NCBI RefSeq assembly: GCF_943193015.1
Contig: NZ_CALPCM010000005.1
Location: 1 to 64,000, forward strand
Reading direction: 5' to 3'
Source of the DNA: Hominisplanchenecus_A murintestinalis
GTDB lineage: Bacteria; Bacillota; Clostridia; Lachnospirales; Lachnospiraceae
Length of the DNA stretch: 64,000 bases
In this document: positions 5,656-12,558 of the stretch, piece by piece
Numbering within the stretch: position 1 is the stretch's first letter
Layout of the letters: each line of letters opens with the position of its first letter
Notes under the pieces: generated by a model
What the model saw: only the letters and a program-made list of their open reading frames with translations
What the model was told of the DNA's origin: nothing
Database searches by the model: none
Made by a program: the position numbers and the translations under genes

Positions 5656-7657
5656 ACTGTTAAAAGAAGATTTTAAACGCAGAAGCTGGCTGATTGCATT
5701 GGTCTCTCTGGCATGCTTTATTCTGCTTCCGATTGTTCTGCTGCTGAGTATTGACGGAATGATGGACAGCGTCCGCGACGGATATACAGAGTTTTCTTAT
5801 GTACAGGAATATTATATGGATGCTGTCAGGATGGGAAACGGCGTTGGCGGGGTGCTGGCGTTTGGCGCTGCTGTGCTGGCGGGAATCAGCGGATACAGTT
5901 ATCTTCATTCTAAGGTGAAAGTGGACTTTTTCCATAGCCTTCCGATATCCAGAAAAAAGTATTTTTTTGTACAGTATGTGTCTGGAGTCATTATTTTTGT
6001 AGTTCCGTTTATTGTGAGCATGCTGCTGTGCCTGCTGGTTGGCGCCGTAAATGGGCTGCTTACGGGAGGCGTGGTTCTTATGGCAGTGAGGATGACAAGT
6101 TTCCGGATTCTGGAATATCTGGCCGGTTATGGGACGGCTATCCTGGCGACGGTTATGACGGGGAAAACGCTGACGGCTATCCTGGGAACAGCAGTATTTA
6201 CAGTGTATATTCCAGCGGTACTGCTTGTGTGGGCCGGTATGAAAAGCGTATTTTTTAAGACCTATATATCTAACACGGCAGCAGAGAAAATCTCTATGCT
6301 GTTTTCGCCTTCGTTTTCGGGCTATTATATAGAAGAATTGATGAAAGCGAAAGAGAAATGGCTGGTGATCGGCGTGGGAATCCAGATTTTTTGGATAGCG
6401 CTTATGACGGGGATTGCCCTATGGCTTTACTGTGTGCGGAAGACAGAGGCGGCAGATCACTCTATGGCGTTTCCAAAAAGTGAAGGCGTGATAAAAGTTT
6501 TGCTTGCAGTGCCTATGTCGCTGGTGGCAGGCTTGGCTTCACGGATGATAGGAGTTGACGGAGGAATGCATTGGTTTTTCTTCGGCACTGTGTGCGCGTC
6601 AGTGATTCTGTCATCAGTGATTGAATTTATCTACCATCTGAATATGAGGGAGCTATTTAAGAATAAAGTTTCCCTGATGCTCTCGGTAGCGCTTTCCCTG
6701 GGAGCAGCTCTGGTTTTCAGATATGATATTATGGGGTATGATACGTATCTTCCGGCGAGGGAAGATGTGGCGCAGATGGCTTTCTATGACGAACGGCTGA
6801 ATGGGAACTTCTATTACAGGCCGTTTGTAGAAGGATATGATTTATATTCGGTCAATGCGGCGCTGGACAGTACGCTTTTGGACAATTTTGCCCCCGTTTA
6901 TGAGTTGGCGAGAAAAGGCGCGAGAGAGGAAAACACCGGAGAATGCCGCAGCATTTCAGTGGAGTATAAGCTGAGAAATGGAAAACGTGAGCGGCGGAAT
7001 TATATTGTAGCGGAGAAGGATATTCAGGAAACGATAAAAGCCCTGTTTGAAACTCCTGAGTTTGCAGAAAAGATTTATCCGGTTTTCTGGCGGGATGCGA
7101 ATTTGGAAGGAGATATCAATATCAGCAGCCTGTTTGGAAATGTTGAATTAAAGCTTAGTGAAAAAGAGTGTCAGGAATTCTTGGATATTTATCGAGAGGA
7201 ACTGCGCCATATCAGCTATGAGGATTACCAGAACCATGTGATTGGAACGATAGGATTTTCCGTTGTCATTGAGGAGGAAAGAGGAAGATATGGATTTTCG
7301 ACTACCAGTTTCAGGGAAGAGGGATATCCCATCTGCAGCAGTTTTCAGCAGACAATCGCTTTTCTGCGTGAGAAGGCAGGTATTGATTTAGAGCACCGGC
7401 TGACGGAAAAAGACGTGGAGAGAATCGTTCTGACGGATTACAGAAGCGAGGGAGAAGGAGAGACTACTACAACTACAGTGAATGATGCAGAGGAAATTCA
7501 GAACGTATTGGACTGCATGGAATATCTTCCTTTGTATAGTGGCTGGATGAGCGTTGAAGAAGTAAATATTGAGATTGTTCTCAAAAGTGGGGAAATACCG
7601 TCGGGGAATCTCTATTTTTTGAAAGGAAAATTGCCGGATATTCTGGAAGAGCAATAA
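5630..7657 (+). CDS. ABC exporter permease with large extracytoplasmic domain
   Basis: A 675-residue membrane protein. The first 45% holds several hydrophobic segments (from SWLIALVSLACFILLPIVLL on, with the HSLPISRKKYFFVQY loop typical of YtrC/ABC-2-like permeases). After the last helix (about residue 370) comes a roughly 300-residue polar domain that would lie outside the cell. CGGAGGTG precedes the ATG at 5630, which lies 26 bases inside the ATPase gene; an ATG at 5609 would overlap further and lacks a site. The large domain may sense or bind the substrate; this is inference. The stop is followed directly by the promoter of the riboflavin operon. Confidence 0.82.
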   Translation: MTSKISFCRLLKEDFKRRSWLIALVSLACFILLPIVLLLSIDGMMDSVRDGYTEFSYVQEYYMDAVRMGNGVGGVLAFGAAVLAGISGYSYLHSKVKVDFFHSLPISRKKYFFVQYVSGVIIFVVPFIVSMLLCLLVGAVNGLLTGGVVLMAVRMTSFRILEYLAGYGTAILATVMTGKTLTAILGTAVFTVYIPAVLLVWAGMKSVFFKTYISNTAAEKISMLFSPSFSGYYIEELMKAKEKWLVIGVGIQIFWIALMTGIALWLYCVRKTEAADHSMAFPKSEGVIKVLLAVPMSLVAGLASRMIGVDGGMHWFFFGTVCASVILSSVIEFIYHLNMRELFKNKVSLMLSVALSLGAALVFRYDIMGYDTYLPAREDVAQMAFYDERLNGNFYYRPFVEGYDLYSVNAALDSTLLDNFAPVYELARKGAREENTGECRSISVEYKLRNGKRERRNYIVAEKDIQETIKALFETPEFAEKIYPVFWRDANLEGDINISSLFGNVELKLSEKECQEFLDIYREELRHISYEDYQNHVIGTIGFSVVIEEERGRYGFSTTSFREEGYPICSSFQQTIAFLREKAGIDLEHRLTEKDVERIVLTDYRSEGEGETTTTTVNDAEEIQNVLDCMEYLPLYSGWMSVEEVNIEIVLKSGEIPSGNLYFLKGKLPDILEEQ

Positions 7658-7679
7658 TGGTTCTCTTTGGTTTCGTGGC

Positions 7680-7708
7680 TTGACAGAGGCATTCATCATG
7701 TGTATACT
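7680..7708 (+). promoter_or_regulatory. Promoter of the riboflavin operon
   Basis: TTGACA (7680-7685), 17 bases, TATACT (7703-7708). Transcription would begin just before the FMN aptamer. Confidence 0.8.
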
Positions 7709-7726
7709 AATATTTAAGTGAATAAA

Positions 7727-7867
7727 GTCTTCAGGGCAGGGTGACTCCTGCGGGGCGTTCGCAGTCCCGCAGGCAAGAATTCCCTACCGGTGGTACAGCC
7801 CACGAGCCGCAAGGCATGATTCGGTGAGACTCCGAAGCCGACAGTATAGTCTGGATGAAAGAAGATG
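7727..7867 (+). promoter_or_regulatory. FMN riboswitch (RFN element)
   Basis: The hallmarks of the RFN aptamer are present in order: CTTCAGGGCAGGGTGA, CCCGCAGG, CCCTACCGGTGGTA, AGCCCACGAGCC, GATTCGGTGAGACTCCGAAGCCGACAG and TATAGTCTGGATGAAAGAAG, in pieces between these coordinates. FMN binding is expected to shut off the operon. A small hairpin (GCAGGAT/ATCCTG, 7877-7896) and a terminator follow, so control is probably by transcription attenuation of ribD-ribE-ribBA-ribH. Confidence 0.95.
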
Positions 7868-7910
7868 ACAGACAGATGCAGGATGATGGAATCCTGTATA
7901 TGTGCGATTG

Positions 7911-7945
7911 CTCTGGAATATATTTGTTCCAGAGTTTTTCTTTTT
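7911..7945 (+). terminator. FMN riboswitch expression-platform terminator
   Basis: CTCTGGAA (7911-7918) pairs with TTCCAGAG (7927-7934), followed by TTTTTCTTTTT. It lies between aptamer and ribD, as required for attenuation. Confidence 0.85.
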
Positions 7946-8024
7946 AAATATAAAACCGCATTTCTGTCTGCTTTGGCTCTGGATATTTTATTCAGGGCTT
8001 TTTGTTTTCTTTGGAGGTAGGGAA

Positions 8025-9131
8025 ATGAATGATTTGGAGTATATGAGGCTGGCGTTGGAGCTGGCTGAGAGAGGAGCCGGATGGACGGCGCCGAATCCTA
8101 TGGTGGGGGCGGTCATTGTCAAAGATGGACGGGTGATCGGGCAGGGCTGGCATGAAACGTATGGAGGGTTCCATGCGGAGCGGAATGCGCTGCGTTCCTG
8201 CACGGAACCGCCGCAGGGAGGGACGATGTATGTAACCCTGGAGCCATGCTGCCATCATGGAAAGCAGCCCCCCTGTGTGGATGCAGTTCTGGAAGCGGGG
8301 ATTCGGAGGGTTGTGACAGGTTCTGACGACCCGAATCCGCTGGTAGCCGGAAAAGGAATCCGGACGCTGAGGGAACATGGAGTGTGCATAACGGAACATG
8401 TACTGCGGGAAGAATGTGACAGGCTGAATCAGGTGTTTTTCCATTACATACAGACAAGGGAGCCGTTTGTAGTTATGAAGTATGCTATGACGCTGGACGG
8501 GAAAATAGCAGCATATACAGGAGCTTCAAAGTGGATTACGGGAGAAGAAGCAAGGAGGCATGTAATGACACAGCGTCATCGGTACAGCGGCATCATGGCT
8601 GGGGTGGGTACCGTGTTGGCGGACGATCCGCTGCTGACCTGCCGTATAGAGGGCGGGAAAAATCCAATACGCATTATCTGTGATTCCAGACTCAGGACGC
8701 CGCTTACCGCGCAGGTGGTTAAAACGGCTAAGGAAACGCCGACAATTTTGGCTACCTGCAATGCGGACAAAGAGCGGCATGCAGTTTATCAGCAAGCAGG
8801 CTGTACCGTACTTGCGGTTCCGGAGAAATCGGGATGCGTAGATTTGAAAGAGTTGATGAAAGAGCTGGGACGGTACGGTATTGACAGTATTCTTTTGGAA
8901 GGGGGAGGAACGCTGAATTGGGCGGCGCTGGAGAGTGGGATTGTTCAGAAAATACAGGCATATATTGCCCCAAAGCTATTCGGGGGCAGGGAAGCGAAAA
9001 CCCCGGTGGAAGGCAGGGGATTTCATTCACCGGACGCTGCAGTATTTCTGAAAGACAGCGTGATAACACGTCTGGGGGAGGATTTTTTGGTTGAAAGTGA
9101 GGTGAGGCAAGATGTTTACAGGGCTCATTGA
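8025..9131 (+). CDS. ribD: Bifunctional pyrimidine deaminase/reductase RibD
   Basis: RibD catalyses the second and third steps of riboflavin synthesis: deamination of the diaminopyrimidine and NADPH reduction of its ribosyl side chain. The deaminase domain (1-145) has the zinc motif HAE (H50) with C75 and C84 in EPCCHHGKQPPC. The reductase domain (about 147-368) begins PFVVMKYAMTLDGKIA and contains the EGGGTLN turn. GGAGG precedes the ATG at 8025; the frame remains open upstream through the terminator to 7902, but that is leader RNA. The gene overlaps ribE by 20 bases, showing translational coupling. FMN riboswitch controlled. Confidence 0.96.
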   Translation: MNDLEYMRLALELAERGAGWTAPNPMVGAVIVKDGRVIGQGWHETYGGFHAERNALRSCTEPPQGGTMYVTLEPCCHHGKQPPCVDAVLEAGIRRVVTGSDDPNPLVAGKGIRTLREHGVCITEHVLREECDRLNQVFFHYIQTREPFVVMKYAMTLDGKIAAYTGASKWITGEEARRHVMTQRHRYSGIMAGVGTVLADDPLLTCRIEGGKNPIRIICDSRLRTPLTAQVVKTAKETPTILATCNADKERHAVYQQAGCTVLAVPEKSGCVDLKELMKELGRYGIDSILLEGGGTLNWAALESGIVQKIQAYIAPKLFGGREAKTPVEGRGFHSPDAAVFLKDSVITRLGEDFLVESEVRQDVYRAH

Positions 9132-9756
9132 GGAAATCGGAACGGTAGAAAGCGTGAAAAAAGGGGCGTATTCAGCTATATTGAAAATAAGAGCAAAGAA
9201 GGTTCTGGAAGGTTTGAAGGCGGGGGATAGCATAGCGGTAAACGGAATCTGCCTGACGGTGACGGCGTATTTTCCCCATACTTTTATAGCAGATGTGATG
9301 CATGAGACGATAAATCGTTCTTCGCTGTCAGGATTAAGGCCGGGCATCCATGTGAATCTGGAGCGTGCGATGGCGGCAGACGGGAGATTTGGCGGACATA
9401 TTGTTTCAGGGCATGTAGACGGCGTGGGGGTGATTACGCAGATTCAGTGTGATGATACGGCAGTCTGGTATACGGTGCAGGCGCCGCCTTCTATTTTGCG
9501 ATATATTGTAGAAAAGGGCTCTGTTACAGTGGATGGTATCAGCCTGACGGTGGCGAGAATATCGGGACATTCATTTTCTGTTTCCGTTATTCCACATACA
9601 GCGCGGATGACAATCCTGGGAGAGCGCCAAGTGGGCGATAAAGTGAATCTGGAGACAGATATTATCGGAAAATATGTGGAAAAACTGCTGCGCCCGGCAG
9701 AAGAGATGCGGCAAGGCGGTATAACAGAAGAATTTTTAGCGAAGTATGGATTTTAG
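9112..9756 (+). CDS. ribE: Riboflavin synthase alpha chain
   Basis: This enzyme dismutates two lumazine molecules into riboflavin and the pyrimidine precursor. The 214-residue chain has two homologous lumazine-binding barrels: the N-terminal MFTGLIEEIG start with SIAVNGICLTVT, and a second barrel with GGHIVSGHVDGVG and SVTVDGISLTV. The trimerising helix is the C-terminal tail. Length is normal for the family. It starts inside the ribD end and lies 11 bases before ribBA in the same operon. Confidence 0.96.
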   Translation: MFTGLIEEIGTVESVKKGAYSAILKIRAKKVLEGLKAGDSIAVNGICLTVTAYFPHTFIADVMHETINRSSLSGLRPGIHVNLERAMAADGRFGGHIVSGHVDGVGVITQIQCDDTAVWYTVQAPPSILRYIVEKGSVTVDGISLTVARISGHSFSVSVIPHTARMTILGERQVGDKVNLETDIIGKYVEKLLRPAEEMRQGGITEEFLAKYGF

Positions 9757-9767
9757 GAGGAGAGAAT

Positions 9768-10967
9768 ATGGTTTCATTTGACACAATAGAAGATGCACTT
9801 GAAGAACTGAGAAAAGGCAGGATTATTTTGGTGACGGATAATGCAGAGAGGGAAAATGAAGGGGATTTCATCTGCGCAGCAGAATTTGCCACTACGGAGA
9901 ATATTAATTTTATGGCAACCCACGGAAAGGGGTTAATCTGTATGCCTATGTCTGAGGAGTATGTGCGAAGGCTGCAGATTCCTCAGATGGTACGGCAGAA
10001 CACAGATAATCATGAGACGGCGTTTACCGTGTCGATTGACTATGTGGGAACGTCCACGGGAATCTCAGCAGCCGAGCGTTCCGTCACGGCGATGAAGTGT
10101 GTGGAGGAAGGGGTGAAACCAGAGGATTTCCGCAGGCCGGGGCATATGTTTCCATTGCTGGCAAAGAAAAACGGCGTACTGGAGCGGGATGGGCATACGG
10201 AGGCGACAGTGGATCTGTGCCGTCTGGCAGGACTGAAAGAGTGCGGTCTGTGCTGCGAAATCATGAGGGAGGATGGGACGATGATGCGCACGCCTGAGTT
10301 GATGGAACTGGCGAAGCGGTGGAATATCAGATTCATTACGATTGAGGCTTTACAGAATTACCGGAAATGCAATGAGCAGCTGGTTGATAGGGTGACGGTT
10401 ACGGATCTGCCTACAAAGTATGGAAGTTTCAGGGCATATGGGTATGTAAACCGCCTTAATGGTGAGCATCATGTGGCGCTGGTGAAGGGGGAGATTGGTA
10501 ACGGCACGGATGTGCTGTGCCGGGTCCACTCGGAATGCCTGACCGGAGACACTTTTGGTTCGCTGCGCTGTGACTGCGGGCAGCAGTTTGCTGCCGCAAT
10601 GACGCAGATAGAAGAAGAAGGGCGGGGAGTCCTGCTTTATATGCGCCAGGAAGGACGGGGCATCGGGCTGATTAACAAGCTGCGGGCTTACGAGCTCCAG
10701 GAGCAGGGGATGGACACCCTGGAGGCAAATCTGGCGCTGGGGTTTGCAGGAGACCAGAGAGAGTATTATGTCGGAGCGCAGATTTTGCGGGATTTGGGTG
10801 TGAAAAGCATGAGGCTTTTGACAAATAATCCGGATAAAGTTTATCAGCTTTCAGAATTCGGGATAGAAATTGCGAAAAGGGTTCCTATCCAGATGGAAGC
10901 GACAAAACATGACATTCGCTATCTCAAGACAAAACAGGAGCGCATGGGGCATATTTTGAATTTTTAA
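9768..10967 (+). CDS. ribBA: Bifunctional DHBP synthase/GTP cyclohydrolase II RibBA
   Basis: The enzyme supplies both precursors of riboflavin. Residues 1-200 are the 3,4-dihydroxy-2-butanone-4-phosphate synthase domain (DNAERENEGDF, HGKGLICMP, RRPGHMFPL, HTEATVDLCRLAG). Residues about 205-399 are GTP cyclohydrolase II, with the zinc cysteines in SECLTGDTFGSLRCDCG and the RQEGRGIGL motif. Both active sites look intact. AGGAGGAG lies just ahead of the ATG, and ribH follows after 18 bases. Controlled by the FMN riboswitch. Confidence 0.96.
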   Translation: MVSFDTIEDALEELRKGRIILVTDNAERENEGDFICAAEFATTENINFMATHGKGLICMPMSEEYVRRLQIPQMVRQNTDNHETAFTVSIDYVGTSTGISAAERSVTAMKCVEEGVKPEDFRRPGHMFPLLAKKNGVLERDGHTEATVDLCRLAGLKECGLCCEIMREDGTMMRTPELMELAKRWNIRFITIEALQNYRKCNEQLVDRVTVTDLPTKYGSFRAYGYVNRLNGEHHVALVKGEIGNGTDVLCRVHSECLTGDTFGSLRCDCGQQFAAAMTQIEEEGRGVLLYMRQEGRGIGLINKLRAYELQEQGMDTLEANLALGFAGDQREYYVGAQILRDLGVKSMRLLTNNPDKVYQLSEFGIEIAKRVPIQMEATKHDIRYLKTKQERMGHILNF

Positions 10968-10985
10968 GAACAGGAGGAATTTTAT

Positions 10986-11450
10986 ATGAAAACATTTGAA
11001 GGAAATCTGGTATCAAAAGGGATCAGGGTCGGAATCGTTGCCGCCCGGTTTAACGAGTTTATCACATCGAAACTGCTGGGGGGCGCGATGGACGGCTTGC
11101 TGCGGCATGATGTGAGGGAAGAAGATATCCATGTGGCGTGGGTTCCGGGAGCATTTGAAATCCCGCTTATCGCCTCAAAAATGGCGAAGAGTGGGAAGTA
11201 TGATGCAGTAATCTGTCTGGGTGCGGTAATCCGCGGCAGCACGAGCCACTACGACTATGTGTGCAGCGAGGTGTCAAAAGGAATTGCGGCAGTTTCACTG
11301 GAGAGCGGCGTTCCGGTAATGTTCGGAGTTCTTACGACAGAGAATATTGAGCAGGCTATTGAACGTGCAGGAACCAAGGCGGGGAATAAAGGGTATGACT
11401 GTGCAGTGGGGGCGGTTGAAATGGTGAACCTGATAAGGGAAATGGAATAA
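10986..11450 (+). CDS. ribH: 6,7-dimethyl-8-ribityllumazine synthase
   Basis: RibH condenses the pyrimidine from RibD/phosphatase with DHBP to give lumazine, the substrate of RibE. Typical motifs are VGIVAARFNEFI, WVPGAFEIPL, LGAVIRGSTSHYDYV and the late FGVLTTENIEQA plus AGNKGYDCAV. The 154-residue length is standard for the icosahedral or pentameric family. It is the last gene of the operon; a terminator and a 128-bp repeat follow. Confidence 0.97.
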   Translation: MKTFEGNLVSKGIRVGIVAARFNEFITSKLLGGAMDGLLRHDVREEDIHVAWVPGAFEIPLIASKMAKSGKYDAVICLGAVIRGSTSHYDYVCSEVSKGIAAVSLESGVPVMFGVLTTENIEQAIERAGTKAGNKGYDCAVGAVEMVNLIREME

Positions 11451-11491
11451 GACACCCTCTTATCGGCAACCGCGTTAAATTTAAAAAGACC

Positions 11492-11531
11492 GGTAAAAGC
11501 AGTATGAATAACTGTATTTACCAGCCTTTTT
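11492..11531 (+). terminator. Riboflavin operon terminator
   Basis: GGTAAA (11492-11497) with CAGT further in pairs with ACTG and TTTACC (11517-11522), then AGCCTTTTTA. It ends ribH transcription. Confidence 0.65.
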
Positions 11532-11657
11532 ATTCCCGCGAGCAACGAGCCAAGTGACTGCTTGCAGGCATTTGGCGACTGCCGCGAGGGTCAAATACCC
11601 CGCCCCTTGGGGCGCTTCAAGTTTGATACCCCGTTGCTTGCAGCGGGGTTTTTGACT
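11530..11657 (+). repeat. 128-bp interspersed repeat, copy 1
   Basis: The segment from TTATTCCCGCGAGCAACGAG to GGGGTTTTTGACT recurs at 21751-21878 with a single difference (GATACCCC here, GATGCCCC there). It contains the palindrome CGCCCCTTGGGGCG and ends in a hairpin CCCCGTTG/CAGCGGGG followed by T residues, so the 3' part can act as a terminator. No protein is encoded. It sits after ribH, facing the hpf end. Confidence 0.9.
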
Positions 11658-11728
11658 CTATTACAGAAGAAGATATGCAAAAATAAACTCAGCTTCAGAA
11701 TCTTCCTTTTGCCGGGAGATTTAGTCTG

Positions 11729-12256
11729 TTAAAATTCTGGCTCAATCAGGCCGTAAGTATTTCCTTTTCTTTTGTATACTACATTCACTTCATCTGTTTC
11801 TGCATTAGTGAATACAAAGAAACTGTGCCCTAAAAGCTCCATCTGTATACAGGCATCTTCCGGGAACATTGGTTTTATGCCGAAGTGTTTGGTGCGGATG
11901 ATTTTTACATCTTCTTCATCCGGAACTTCTTTTTCGATAAATTCCTTCTTAAAATTTCCTCCGTCCTGGTGTTTCTCGATGATTTTATTCTTATATTTGC
12001 GAAGCTGCCGCTCGATAACCTCCTCTACTAAATCAATGGATACATACATATCATTGCTTACCTGTTCGGAACGGATAATATTTCCTTTTACAGGAATCGT
12101 CACTTCGATTTTCTGTCTTTCTTTCTCAACGCTCAGAGTTACTTGAATCTCTGTTTCGGGGGTAAAGTACCTTTCCAGTTTTCCAAGCTTGTCCGTAACC
12201 GCATTCTTTAAGCCTTCCGTAACATCAATATTTTTCCCGCTAATCGTAAAACGCAT
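11729..12256 (-). CDS. hpf: Long-form ribosome hibernation promoting factor
   Basis: A 175-residue protein that dimerises inactive 70S ribosomes into 100S particles in stationary phase. Residues 1-100 form the HPF/YfiA domain (MRFTISGKNIDVTEGLK, DKLGKLERYF, SNDMYVSIDLVEEVIERQL). Residues about 120-175 form the C-terminal dimerisation domain (RTKHFGIKPMFPEDACIQMELLG in pieces, then the FVFTNAETDEVNVVYKR part). The start at 12256 has AAGGAG nine bases upstream; a longer frame back to 12313 has no site. Monocistronic, with its own promoter at 12316-12343, convergent with the riboflavin operon. Confidence 0.94.
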   Translation of the reverse strand: MRFTISGKNIDVTEGLKNAVTDKLGKLERYFTPETEIQVTLSVEKERQKIEVTIPVKGNIIRSEQVSNDMYVSIDLVEEVIERQLRKYKNKIIEKHQDGGNFKKEFIEKEVPDEEDVKIIRTKHFGIKPMFPEDACIQMELLGHSFFVFTNAETDEVNVVYKRKGNTYGLIEPEF

Positions 12257-12315
12257 AATATCCAACTCCTTTTTTGTAAATTTGCGGCACCTGATGGGTG
12301 CCATGCCGTACAATT

Positions 12316-12343
12316 ATTATACCATATTTTACATGAATTTCAA
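12316..12343 (-). promoter_or_regulatory. Promoter of hpf
   Basis: On the minus strand TTGAAA (12338-12343), 16 bases, TATAAT (12316-12321). The leader then contains a small GGCACC/GGTGCC hairpin (about 12285-12301). Confidence 0.65.
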
Positions 12344-12484
12344 GAAGAAATCTATAAATTATCTGTAAATTTGTAATGAAATGGTCAATGGAGAATCCCA
12401 AGGGCGTGGGCAAGAATGGAGAGCAACTGTGCAGAAGATGCCGTAAAAGCTCAAATCGTTCATAGGTTATTCATAAAAATGCTA

Positions 12485-12513
12485 TTGTTTATTCTGAGGG
12501 AAAGTGGTAGAAT
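12485..12513 (+). promoter_or_regulatory. Promoter of secA
   Basis: TTGTTT (12485-12490), 17 bases, TAGAAT (12508-12513), about 45 bases before the secA start. The rest of the 300-base gap between hpf and secA shows nothing else that I can name. Confidence 0.55.
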
Positions 12514-12558
12514 ACTAGGTAGTTTGCGTGAAATAGATGAGAGTATAGGAGAAAAAAA

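Noticed and set aside
7902..8024. Upstream in-frame extension of ribD
   Set aside because: It runs through the riboswitch terminator; GGAGG and family alignment place the start at 8025.
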